Below are positions 1 to 5,088 of a stretch of DNA of 7,111 bases, one piece after another. Both the position numbers and the translations under genes were made by a program. How positions within the stretch are numbered: the stretch's first letter is position 1; the number at the start of each line of letters is the position of its first letter. The notes beneath the pieces were generated by a model. That model did not search any database. It had not been told where the DNA came from and was given only the letters and a program-made list of their open reading frames with translations. The stretch is from Polyangiaceae bacterium (lineage in GTDB: Bacteria; Myxococcota_A; Polyangia; Polyangiales; Polyangiaceae), in contig JAICXU010000157.1 in assembly GCA_025934595.1 (NCBI GenBank), forward strand, positions 1 through 7,111. Direction: 5' to 3'.

Positions 1-996
1 CCCGAACGTCACGTTTTGCGTCGCGCTCTGTCCCTCGAACTCGAGCTCCGGCTTGAACTCCTTCGCTGCTTTTCCGTTCGCCTCGACGACCGAGATCCCC
101 GCGCCGGAATCGAGCAGCGCGATCGCGTCTTTTCCGCCGACCTTCACGTGCATCACGATTTCGCTTCCATAGAGCTTCATCGGCGCATGCACCGCGCCCG
201 ACGCCGGAAAAGTGAACGCGAGCTTCGCCGGCGGAATCGCGAACGCATCTGCCGCGGCGGGAGCCGGCTTGTCGAACGCGACGCGAAGGGTAGGGCCCGA
301 CGCTTTCTCTTCGGTCGCCGTCGGCCAGCTCGCGGCTTTGCCTTCGCGAGGCGCCCACGCGAGCCTGACGACGGTGCGCTTTCCCGTGACCGACAGGTGA
401 TCGACCATCACGAGCTCGGAGGTCTTGAAATCGAACGCCAGCTTCGGATTTCCGAGCTCGGGAATTTTTTCTTCGACGACCAGGAGCGACAGGTCCGCGC
501 CGCCCTCGCAGCGCACGGCGTCACGTCCGGCCTGGAAGCCCGACAGATAATTTCGACGGAGGACCCATTCGCTCATGTCCTCCGTCTCGTCCGGTTTCAG
601 GCGAATGAGACCGCCCGAATTTCCGACCTGCCATTCGCCTTGCTCGTCGGTGCCGCCCGCGTTCGAGAGACCGGGAAGATCGAATTGCGTCTTCGATCGT
701 TTCGCGTCGAGCGAGATCGAATACGGGCCACTCTTCCCGTTCACCGTCATCGTTCCCTTCAACGTGATCGGCATCGCCGCGCGCGCATCCGCTTCGCTCC
801 CGAATGTGCTCGCGTGTCGCGCGAAGAACGCAGCCACGTCGGGATTTTTGCAAAGCGAATCGCTCGATCGCGAATCCGCCTGTTTTCGTGGCGTTTCCGC
901 GATCGGATGCGAAGCCGCGGGCGGTGCCGATCCGCCGCAGGCCGCGGCCAGAAATCCGAAGCTCGAAATCGAAACGATTAAATGTGCGTGCCGCAT
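1..996 (-). CDS. Lipoprotein with retropepsin-like aspartic protease motif (C-terminus beyond window)
   Basis: This is an open minus-strand frame of 332 codons that runs off the left edge. The N-terminus has basic/polar residues, a hydrophobic stretch and FLAAAC, so Cys20 is a probable lipidation site (Ala at -3 makes the lipobox weak). Residues 21 to about 280 are unrecognised; they include MPITLKGTMTVNG and a DFKTSELVMVDH stretch typical of beta-rich envelope proteins. Near the cut end, VGGKDAIALLDSGAGISVVE carries the DSGA motif (Asp296) of retropepsin/pepsin-type proteases, with the expected flanking hydrophobics. Retropepsin-type enzymes act as dimers through this Asp; a second catalytic domain cannot be excluded beyond the edge. 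The inferred role is envelope-anchored proteolysis, or a related non-catalytic fold. The start at 996 was chosen because it gives the signal peptide. It overlaps the end of the zinc-ribbon gene by 19 bases, suggesting coupled translation. No strong Shine-Dalgarno site is visible. Confidence 0.8.
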   Translation of the reverse strand, partial: MRHAHLIVSISSFGFLAAACGGSAPPAASHPIAETPRKQADSRSSDSLCKNPDVAAFFARHASTFGSEADARAAMPITLKGTMTVNGKSGPYSISLDAKRSKTQFDLPGLSNAGGTDEQGEWQVGNSGGLIRLKPDETEDMSEWVLRRNYLSGFQAGRDAVRCEGGADLSLLVVEEKIPELGNPKLAFDFKTSELVMVDHLSVTGKRTVVRLAWAPREGKAASWPTATEEKASGPTLRVAFDKPAPAAADAFAIPPAKLAFTFPASGAVHAPMKLYGSEIVMHVKVGGKDAIALLDSGAGISVVEANGKAAKEFKPELEFEGQSATQNVTFG

Positions 997-1793
997 GTCC
1001 CGCAGAACTTAGCGCCTGCATGGAGAGCCTGGTTGCAATTCGGACACACGAGCGCGCGCGGCGTTCCGCATTCTTCGCAAAACTTGAGACCACCGGTCGT
1101 GCGCTGGCACTTCGCGCACGGAAGGGCGGTCGCCGACGCGGTCGTCTGTCCGTAGCTTGGCGGCGCGCCGTAGCCGCCTTGCGGAGGTCCCTGCACGGCC
1201 GGCTGCCGATACGGATCTTGTCCTGGCGTCGGCGCTCCGGCGTTCGGTCCGTGATAGCCGGGCGGCGGCGGCGCCGGCACGAGCTGCGGGTGCGGCGCTT
1301 GGTAGACCGCGCCCGCGCTGAGATCGACGCCGCCGACGTAATTTTGTTTTCCGGCCGCTTCGTTCATCTGCGATCGCATCGCGTCCGCCTTCGCGTGCGC
1401 ATGTGCGCTCACCATCTGCTGCTGAAAATCCGGCGCGCATGCTTTGCATTGCCCCGCTTCGCCGTTCCAACAAACTTCCGGGCAGACCCAAAGCCCGCAG
1501 CCGCGACATTGGCAGAAGTGACCTTTGCATTCCTCGACCGCGGCCGCGAACGCCTTGTCGTGTTGCGGTCCGCCGATCGCGCGCTGCACTTCGTACGCGC
1601 CATAACCCGCGCCGGAGAGCCCTCCGCCGAAGATGTCACCGGCCGCGCGCAAGAACGCGCCCGCGGTGCCGACGACCGACGTTTGAAACGACGTCATGTA
1701 GCCGTTGCCACATTTGTCGCAGTAAAAGTTGAACTGGTAGCCCTTGTCGGTCGACAGGTCTTGGTGGTTCTTCGTGAATGCGATGAGCGCCAT
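978..1793 (-). CDS. Multi-zinc-ribbon protein, cytoplasmic, function unknown
   Basis: The 271-residue product has no signal peptide. It opens with MALIAFTKNHQDLSTDKGY, then CDKC (25/28) followed by GNGYMTSFQ, a Gly/Ala-rich segment (about 42-75), and a Cys-rich block with CRGC (96/99), C104/C108 and CKAC (116/119). A short region about 122-150 is probably helical. A Pro/Gly/Tyr/Gln-rich linker (about 165-220) leads to a classical double zinc ribbon: CAKC (226/229) with CEEC (239/242), and CPNC (250/253) with CGTC (264/267). Eight Cys pairs imply about four structural zinc ions. The N-terminal half resembles a recurring bacterial zinc-ribbon family annotated only as hypothetical. Zinc ribbons usually mediate protein or nucleic-acid contacts, so an adaptor role is inferred. 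The gene is divergent from hutU across 65 bp and overlaps the downstream lipoprotein protease gene. The start at 1793 is preceded by TAAGCT but no Shine-Dalgarno site. Confidence 0.85.
   Translation of the reverse strand: MALIAFTKNHQDLSTDKGYQFNFYCDKCGNGYMTSFQTSVVGTAGAFLRAAGDIFGGGLSGAGYGAYEVQRAIGGPQHDKAFAAAVEECKGHFCQCRGCGLWVCPEVCWNGEAGQCKACAPDFQQQMVSAHAHAKADAMRSQMNEAAGKQNYVGGVDLSAGAVYQAPHPQLVPAPPPPGYHGPNAGAPTPGQDPYRQPAVQGPPQGGYGAPPSYGQTTASATALPCAKCQRTTGGLKFCEECGTPRALVCPNCNQALHAGAKFCGTCGTHI
1006..1011 (-). promoter_or_regulatory. -10-like TAAGTT before the protease start
   Basis: On the minus strand TAAGTT lies 9 bases before the ATG at 996, inside the last codons of the zinc-ribbon gene. It matches TANNNT, but no convincing -35 is seen at 16-18 bp. 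It is included because every other start in the window has a similar element at nearly the same distance. Co-transcription with the upstream gene is an equally good explanation for this gene. Confidence 0.2.
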
Positions 1794-1801
1794 CGATCGG
1801 A

Positions 1802-1807
1802 AGCTTA
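1802..1807 (-). promoter_or_regulatory. -10-like TAAGCT of the zinc-ribbon gene
   Basis: Minus-strand TAAGCT ends 8 bases before the ATG at 1793. A transcript would therefore begin at or within a base or two of the start codon, giving a leaderless mRNA. A TTTTGA hexamer 16 bp upstream (1824-1829) is a weak -35 candidate. No Shine-Dalgarno sequence lies between this hexamer and the ATG. Confidence 0.35.
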
Positions 1808-1816
1808 GCGCAGCGG

Positions 1817-1836
1817 CGTGGCTTCAAAAAGCCGCG
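1817..1836. promoter_or_regulatory. Imperfect dyad in the hutU / zinc-ribbon divergent promoter region
   Basis: CGTGGCTT (1817-1824) and AAGCCGCG (1829-1836) are 8-base arms around CAAA, pairing at all positions except one T-G. The dyad covers the presumed -35 regions of both divergent genes and lies upstream of both presumed transcription starts. It would therefore act as a DNA-binding site rather than an RNA hairpin. It does not resemble the AT-rich HutC site I know from Pseudomonas. The regulator is unknown. Confidence 0.35.
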
Positions 1837-1851
1837 AAAAAGAGCTACGAA
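1823..1851 (+). promoter_or_regulatory. Candidate hutU promoter (TTCAAA-N17-TACGAA)
   Basis: TTCAAA (1823-1828) and TACGAA (1846-1851) are separated by 17 bp. They match the sigma-70 consensus at 4/6 and 3/6 positions, so the match is weak. The -10-like element ends 7 bases before the hutU ATG, which would make the mRNA leaderless. The only purine run upstream, AGAG at 1841-1844, is too far from the ATG for a good Shine-Dalgarno site. Confidence 0.35.
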
Positions 1852-1858
1852 AACCGCC

Positions 1859-3553
1859 ATGAGCGAAGCGAGACCCGTCAAGGCGCCGCGTGGCACCACC
1901 CTCACGTGCAAGGGTTGGATCCAAGAAGCCGCGTACCGCATGATCCAAAACAATCTCGACGCCGAGGTCGCCGAGCGCCCCGAAGATCTCGTCGTCTACG
2001 GCGGCACGGGAAAAGCGGCGCGCTCGTGGGACGCGTTCGACGTCATCTTGCGCGAGCTGAAAGATCTCGAGAACGACGAGACGCTCCTCGTGCAATCCGG
2101 AAAAGCGGTCGGCAAATTCAAGACGACCCCCGACGCGCCACGCGTGCTCATCGCGAATTCGAATCTCGTCGGCAAATGGGCGACGTGGGAGCATTTCCGC
2201 GAGCTCGAGAAGAAGGGCCTCATCATGTTCGGCCAGATGACGGCCGGCTCGTGGATCTACATCGGCACGCAAGGCATTTTGCAAGGCACGTACGAGACGT
2301 TCGTGGCGGCGAGAAGCGTGTATCATGCACGTAAAAACGTGAAGAATCCCGGCGCAAATGCGCCGAAGAACGGCCAGTATTGGGTTTTGACTGCGGGCCT
2401 CGGCGGCATGGGCGGCGCGCAACCTCTCGCGGCGACGATGGCAGGTCTCTCGTGTCTCGCGATCGAGGTCGATCCCTCACGCATCCAAAAACGGCTCGAC
2501 ACGAAATACGTCGATCAGAAAGCGTCGTCACTCGACGAAGCGCTCGCGATGCTCGAGAGCGCGAAGAAAGAAGAGCGTGCGATCTCGATCGCGCTCGAAG
2601 CGAACGCGGGAGAAATGTTTCCCGAGCTCGTTCGGAAAGGCATCACGCCGGATCTCGTCACGGAGCAAACCGCTGCGCACGATCCGCTGAACGGCTACAT
2701 CCCCATCGGTCTCTCGCTGGAAGAAGCCGCGGACCTTCGCGAAGAAGATCCGGACGGCTACGTGGCGCGCGCGAAGGCCAGCATGGCGGAAGAAGTGTCG
2801 GCGATGCTCGCGATGAAAGCGCACGGCGCCGAGGTCTTCGATTACGGAAACAACATTCGCGCGTGCGCGGTGGAAGCCGGCTGCGAGCACGCGTTCAACA
2901 TTCCAGGCTTCGTGCCGGCGTACATTCGGCCCTTGTTTTGTGCAGGAAAAGGCCCATTTCGGTGGGTCGCGCTCTCCGGCGATCCCGCCGACATCGCCGC
3001 CACCGACGAAGCGGTGCTCGCGGCCGTGCCGAACGATCCGGATTTGAAAAGGTGGATCACGCTCGCCCGAGAGCGCGTGAAATTCCAAGGATTGCCGTCG
3101 CGCATTTGCTGGCTCGGTTACGGCGACCGCGCGAAGGTCGGGCTCGCGTTCAACGAATTGGTGCGCACGGGAAAAGTGAAGGCGCCGATCGTGATCGGCC
3201 GCGATCATCTCGATTGCGGAAGCGTCGCGTCACCGAATCGCGAAACCGAGGCGATGAAAGACGGCTCGGACGCGATCGCCGATTGGGCGATCTTGAACGC
3301 GCTCGTGAACACGGCGGGCGGCGCGAGCTGGGTCTCGTTCCATCACGGCGGCGGCGTCGGCATGGGCATGAGCCTGCACGCGGGCATGGTGATCGTCGCC
3401 GACGGAACGAAGGAAGCCGCGGCGCGCCTCGAGCGCGTGCTCACGAGCGATCCCGGCATGGGAATCCTTCGCCACGCCGACGCGGGCTACGACGACGCGA
3501 TCCGAAACGCCGAAAAATTCGGCGTGCACATTCCGCATCGCGATCTGAAATAA
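1859..3553 (+). CDS. hutU: Urocanate hydratase (urocanase), EC 4.2.1.49
   Basis: This cytosolic enzyme converts urocanate and water to 4-imidazolone-5-propanoate, the second step of histidine degradation, using tightly bound NAD+ as an electrophile. The 564-residue product matches the family length (about 550-560) and is intact. Visible landmarks are YGGTGKAA (47-54), the conserved MTAGSWIYIGTQG (127-139), the Gly-rich NAD+ site TAGLGGMGGA (178-187), FDYGNNIR, GFVPAYIRPLFC, the urocanase signature FQGLPSRICW (409-418) with Cys417 equivalent to the key Cys410 of the Pseudomonas enzyme, and HHGGGVGMGMS from residue 495. The start at 1859 is the usual position for the family, shortly before the conserved TCKGWIQEAA segment. 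There is no strong Shine-Dalgarno site. No hutH, hutI, hutG or hutC lies in the window; the neighbours are divergent and convergent, so the gene appears monocistronic. Confidence 0.98.
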   Translation: MSEARPVKAPRGTTLTCKGWIQEAAYRMIQNNLDAEVAERPEDLVVYGGTGKAARSWDAFDVILRELKDLENDETLLVQSGKAVGKFKTTPDAPRVLIANSNLVGKWATWEHFRELEKKGLIMFGQMTAGSWIYIGTQGILQGTYETFVAARSVYHARKNVKNPGANAPKNGQYWVLTAGLGGMGGAQPLAATMAGLSCLAIEVDPSRIQKRLDTKYVDQKASSLDEALAMLESAKKEERAISIALEANAGEMFPELVRKGITPDLVTEQTAAHDPLNGYIPIGLSLEEAADLREEDPDGYVARAKASMAEEVSAMLAMKAHGAEVFDYGNNIRACAVEAGCEHAFNIPGFVPAYIRPLFCAGKGPFRWVALSGDPADIAATDEAVLAAVPNDPDLKRWITLARERVKFQGLPSRICWLGYGDRAKVGLAFNELVRTGKVKAPIVIGRDHLDCGSVASPNRETEAMKDGSDAIADWAILNALVNTAGGASWVSFHHGGGVGMGMSLHAGMVIVADGTKEAAARLERVLTSDPGMGILRHADAGYDDAIRNAEKFGVHIPHRDLK

Positions 3554-3561
3554 GCTTATTT
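3548..3561. repeat. 14-bp perfect palindrome at the convergent gene ends
   Basis: AAATAAGCTTATTT is perfectly self-complementary. It spans the hutU stop codon and the whole 8-bp gap before the convergent beta-barrel gene. An RNA hairpin would have only a short A/U stem, so this is at best a weak bidirectional transcription end. Its symmetry may simply reflect two ends sharing AT-rich sequence. Confidence 0.3.
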
Positions 3562-4362
3562 TTACGGGAAAACGGTGAGCTTCACGCCGAGCGTGAGCCA
3601 CTCGTGAAGCGCCTTCGCTTGGATCGACACGTCTTGCGACACGTTGTCGATCGTCAGGTTCTCGTGCGTGTACTCGGCGAGCGAGAGATCGAGGAAGGGA
3701 CCGATGCCGAAGCCGCGCGTCAGACGGAAATCGACGCCGCCCATGAAATGCGCAAACTCGAACCCCGAAGCTCCCACCGACGTGTTGCCGTTGTCCGCGG
3801 AGAGGCCGGCCGCTTCGAATCCGAATCCGTAACCGACCCACGGATTCACTTTTTCGCCCGGCAAAATCGCCACGAGAATTTCGGGACCGACGTGGAACGT
3901 GATCGCGGCGCAGTCGCTCGCCGCGTAATCGCCGCATCCGCCGAACGCGAGGTTCAAGTAACCGCCGATGAAAATGTTTTTGTGGACCTTGCCGCCGATG
4001 TCGAGAATGAAGGGGACCTCGCCGCCGAACGAGCTCGTCATCTTGTCGCCCGTGTTGCCGGTCGCGTTGCCCATCGGCAGCGCGTAGCCGGTGCGAAAGT
4101 CCATTTGGAATCCGACGCGCGGCTTCGGCCCCGAGCCTTCCTCTTCTTCGATCTCGCCGTTCGTGCCTCGCGTCGTTCGTTCGTACGGCGCGGGCTCGGG
4201 CGCCACTTGCGCAGGCGGCGCGGGCGCAGGTTGGGCGGCAGCCGGCTGCGCGGCCGGAGGTTGATCGTCGACGACGGTGACGGCTTCTTGCGCGTTCGCG
4301 CGCGCACCGAAAAAAACCGGCAGGAGGACCCATGGCGCGAGCAGCGAACGTGAAAAGGCCAT
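3562..4362 (-). CDS. Predicted outer-membrane beta-barrel protein
   Basis: The 266-residue product has a clear signal peptide: Arg5, hydrophobic residues about 7-18, and ANA before Gln25 as a signal peptidase I site. A Pro/Ala/Gln-rich linker (about 34-59) and an acidic patch (EIEEEE, 70-75) precede a region from about 83 to the end. That region has alternating hydrophobic and aromatic residues with Gly-rich turns, as in small outer-membrane barrels, and a closing strand LGVKLTVFP. Cys143 and Cys151 could form a loop disulfide. I cannot assign a specific family or ligand. The reading frame extends upstream to 4509, but that would overlap the neighbouring lipoprotein gene and hide the signal peptide, so 4362 is preferred; GAGG sits three bases before this ATG. 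It lies 46 bp downstream of the lipoprotein gene on the same strand and could share its transcript or use its own TAAGAT. Confidence 0.85.
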   Translation of the reverse strand: MAFSRSLLAPWVLLPVFFGARANAQEAVTVVDDQPPAAQPAAAQPAPAPPAQVAPEPAPYERTTRGTNGEIEEEEGSGPKPRVGFQMDFRTGYALPMGNATGNTGDKMTSSFGGEVPFILDIGGKVHKNIFIGGYLNLAFGGCGDYAASDCAAITFHVGPEILVAILPGEKVNPWVGYGFGFEAAGLSADNGNTSVGASGFEFAHFMGGVDFRLTRGFGIGPFLDLSLAEYTHENLTIDNVSQDVSIQAKALHEWLTLGVKLTVFP

Positions 4363-4369
4363 AGCCTCG

Positions 4370-4375
4370 ATCTTA
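4370..4375 (-). promoter_or_regulatory. -10-like TAAGAT of the beta-barrel gene
   Basis: Minus-strand TAAGAT matches TATAAT at 4/6 positions and ends 7 bases before the ATG at 4362. No good -35 is seen 16-18 bp upstream, where the inverted repeat at 4378-4400 lies instead. A start from here would leave almost no leader. Confidence 0.4.
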
Positions 4376-4377
4376 GC

Positions 4378-4400
4378 AAGTCGCTTGCGCGGCGCGACTT
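4378..4400. repeat. Inverted repeat AAGTCGC-N9-GCGACTT
   Basis: Two perfect 7-base arms (4378-4384 and 4394-4400) surround a 9-base spacer in the 46-bp gap between the lipoprotein and barrel genes. It sits directly upstream of TAAGAT, in the -35/spacer region. No T-run follows it on the minus strand, so an operator or activator site fits better than an intrinsic terminator. Confidence 0.4.
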
Positions 4401-4408
4401 CGACCGTC

Positions 4409-4963
4409 TTACTTGGCCAGGACGGGGATCGCGAGGTCGGCCACTTTGCGCAAAATCGCGGTGCGTTCGGCCTCGGACGCATTCGCGTTCGCAGGCTCGT
4501 AGCCGACACGAATGACGGTGGATCCTTTTTGCACGTCGAGCTCGCTCGCTTTCGGCGCGAGGTAGGCGGTGTCGCCGACGCCCGGCAAATCTTTTCCTCC
4601 GGGCCAGAGCTGTTTTGCGCCTGCGATCGTCGAGAGGCTCTTCTCGATCACGACGCGCGGAAGGTGCCCGCTTCCTTTGTAGAAGCATTCGGGCGTCGCG
4701 GCGCCGGCAGGCACCTCGGTCGCAGTCAGCGCGAGGCCCGTCGTCGATGCGACGTGGCCGACCGGAATGAGGCCGCACACGTCGAGGAGAGGAGCGGCCG
4801 ATGCGGAAGCGCTCGGAGAAGACGAGGCGCTCGCGGACGCCGACGAGCTCCCGAGCGGGAACATGCTCTTGTCCGCGCCGGTGAATTCCTTCTCGTCTTT
4901 CGGACAGCCGAGCAGGCCCAAAGAGAGGCCGGCGAAAAGCATGTAAATTACATGTTTTTGCAT
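4409..4963 (-). CDS. Small lipoprotein with Ser/Ala linker and Cys-paired domain
   Basis: The 184-residue product has a strong lipoprotein signal: MQKHVIYMLFAGLSLGLLGC, lipobox LLGC, Cys20. A charged segment (21-32) and a Ser/Ala/Pro low-complexity linker (about 39-58) act as a tether to a globular domain (about 59-184). That domain begins LLDVCGLIPVGHVASTTG and has a second cysteine in PECFYKG (Cys63, Cys93). This spacing resembles DUF3558-like lipoproteins, which have no known function; the resemblance is weak and was judged by eye. Asp and Lys after the cysteine (CPKD) leave the membrane destination open. The start at 4963 gives the complete signal peptide. It is the first gene of a possible two-gene unit with the beta-barrel gene 46 bp downstream, and is divergent from the large lipoprotein at 5089. 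A recognisable promoter and an intragenic dyad lie at its 5' end. Confidence 0.87.
   Translation of the reverse strand: MQKHVIYMLFAGLSLGLLGCPKDEKEFTGADKSMFPLGSSSASASASSSPSASASAAPLLDVCGLIPVGHVASTTGLALTATEVPAGAATPECFYKGSGHLPRVVIEKSLSTIAGAKQLWPGGKDLPGVGDTAYLAPKASELDVQKGSTVIRVGYEPANANASEAERTAILRKVADLAIPVLAK
4935..4959. promoter_or_regulatory. 25-bp AT-rich inverted repeat, candidate operator
   Basis: CATGTAA and TTACATG are perfect 7-base arms around a central A (4940-4954). The flanks AAAAG and TTTTT extend the symmetry to 12-base arms with one mismatch. It covers codons 2-10 of the lipoprotein gene starting at 4963. The presumed transcription start lies at or near the ATG, so a bound repressor would sit just downstream of it. 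The low GC content stands out from the flanking sequence. Confidence 0.5.
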
Positions 4964-4971
4964 GCGGATTG

Positions 4972-5000
4972 CGTATAGAGCACCCGGTCCGGCGTTGCAA
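4972..5000 (-). promoter_or_regulatory. Candidate sigma-70 promoter TTGCAA-N17-TATACG
   Basis: On the minus strand, TTGCAA (4995-5000) lies exactly 17 bp before TATACG (4972-4977); each matches 4/6 consensus positions. This is the best-formed promoter in the window. The -10 ends 8 bases before the ATG at 4963, so transcription would begin at or a base or so from the start codon. No Shine-Dalgarno site is present. Confidence 0.5.
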
Positions 5001-5030
5001 TTCCCGCAAAAATCACGGGCGATCCCAACC

Positions 5031-5050
5031 GCGACAGTTTGCGACAGATT
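5031..5050 (+). repeat. Tandem 10-bp direct repeat upstream of the large lipoprotein gene
   Basis: GCGACAGTTT is followed immediately by GCGACAGATT, 9 of 10 bases identical. A 10-bp period places both copies on the same face of the helix. They lie 27-46 bp before the -10-like TATGGT, a typical position for an activator site. The repeat is short and could be chance. Confidence 0.35.
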
Positions 5051-5076
5051 CTGGGAAGATCGGCGTGCGGCTGGCG

Positions 5077-5082
5077 TATGGT
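5077..5082 (+). promoter_or_regulatory. -10-like TATGGT of the large lipoprotein gene
   Basis: TATGGT fits TANNNT and ends 6 bases before the ATG at 5089, the spacing expected when the first transcribed base is the A of the ATG. No consensus-like -35 is found at 16-18 bp. No Shine-Dalgarno sequence lies between this element and the ATG. Confidence 0.4.
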
Positions 5083-5088
5083 AGCGGC

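Noticed and set aside
16..981. Plus-strand open frame antisense to the protease lipoprotein
   Set aside because: Arg-rich translation without motifs, while the minus strand carries a signal peptide and a DSGA motif in a continuous frame.
804..1808. Plus-strand open frame antisense to the zinc-ribbon gene
   Set aside because: The opposite strand encodes ordered CxxC pairs; this frame is Arg-rich and featureless.
3548..3561. Palindrome after hutU as a strong bidirectional terminator
   Set aside because: The stem is almost all A/T and has no real loop, so a stable RNA hairpin is unlikely; kept only as a repeat.
2380..4353. Very long plus-strand open frame (657 codons) overlapping hutU and the beta-barrel gene
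   Set aside because: Its first half overlaps hutU in another frame and its second half is antisense to the exported barrel gene. The translation is mostly Arg-rich with no domain; it is a by-product of GC-rich codon use.
4363..4509. Upstream start at 4509 for the beta-barrel protein
   Set aside because: It would overlap the lipoprotein gene by about 100 bases and precede a perfectly good signal peptide starting at 4362.
4784..4850. Ser/Ala-rich coding stretch as a DNA tandem repeat
   Set aside because: The codons vary from unit to unit, so the repetition is at the protein level only and fits a flexible lipoprotein tether.
4038..5009. Minus-strand open frame of 323 codons across the barrel and lipoprotein genes
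   Set aside because: It runs out of frame through both genes, is Arg-rich, and has no signal or domain, whereas the two alternative frames have clear signal peptides.
4969..5088. Upstream TTG start extending the large lipoprotein by 40 residues
   Set aside because: The added residues are basic and would place the lipoprotein signal internally. They also overlap the divergent promoter region.
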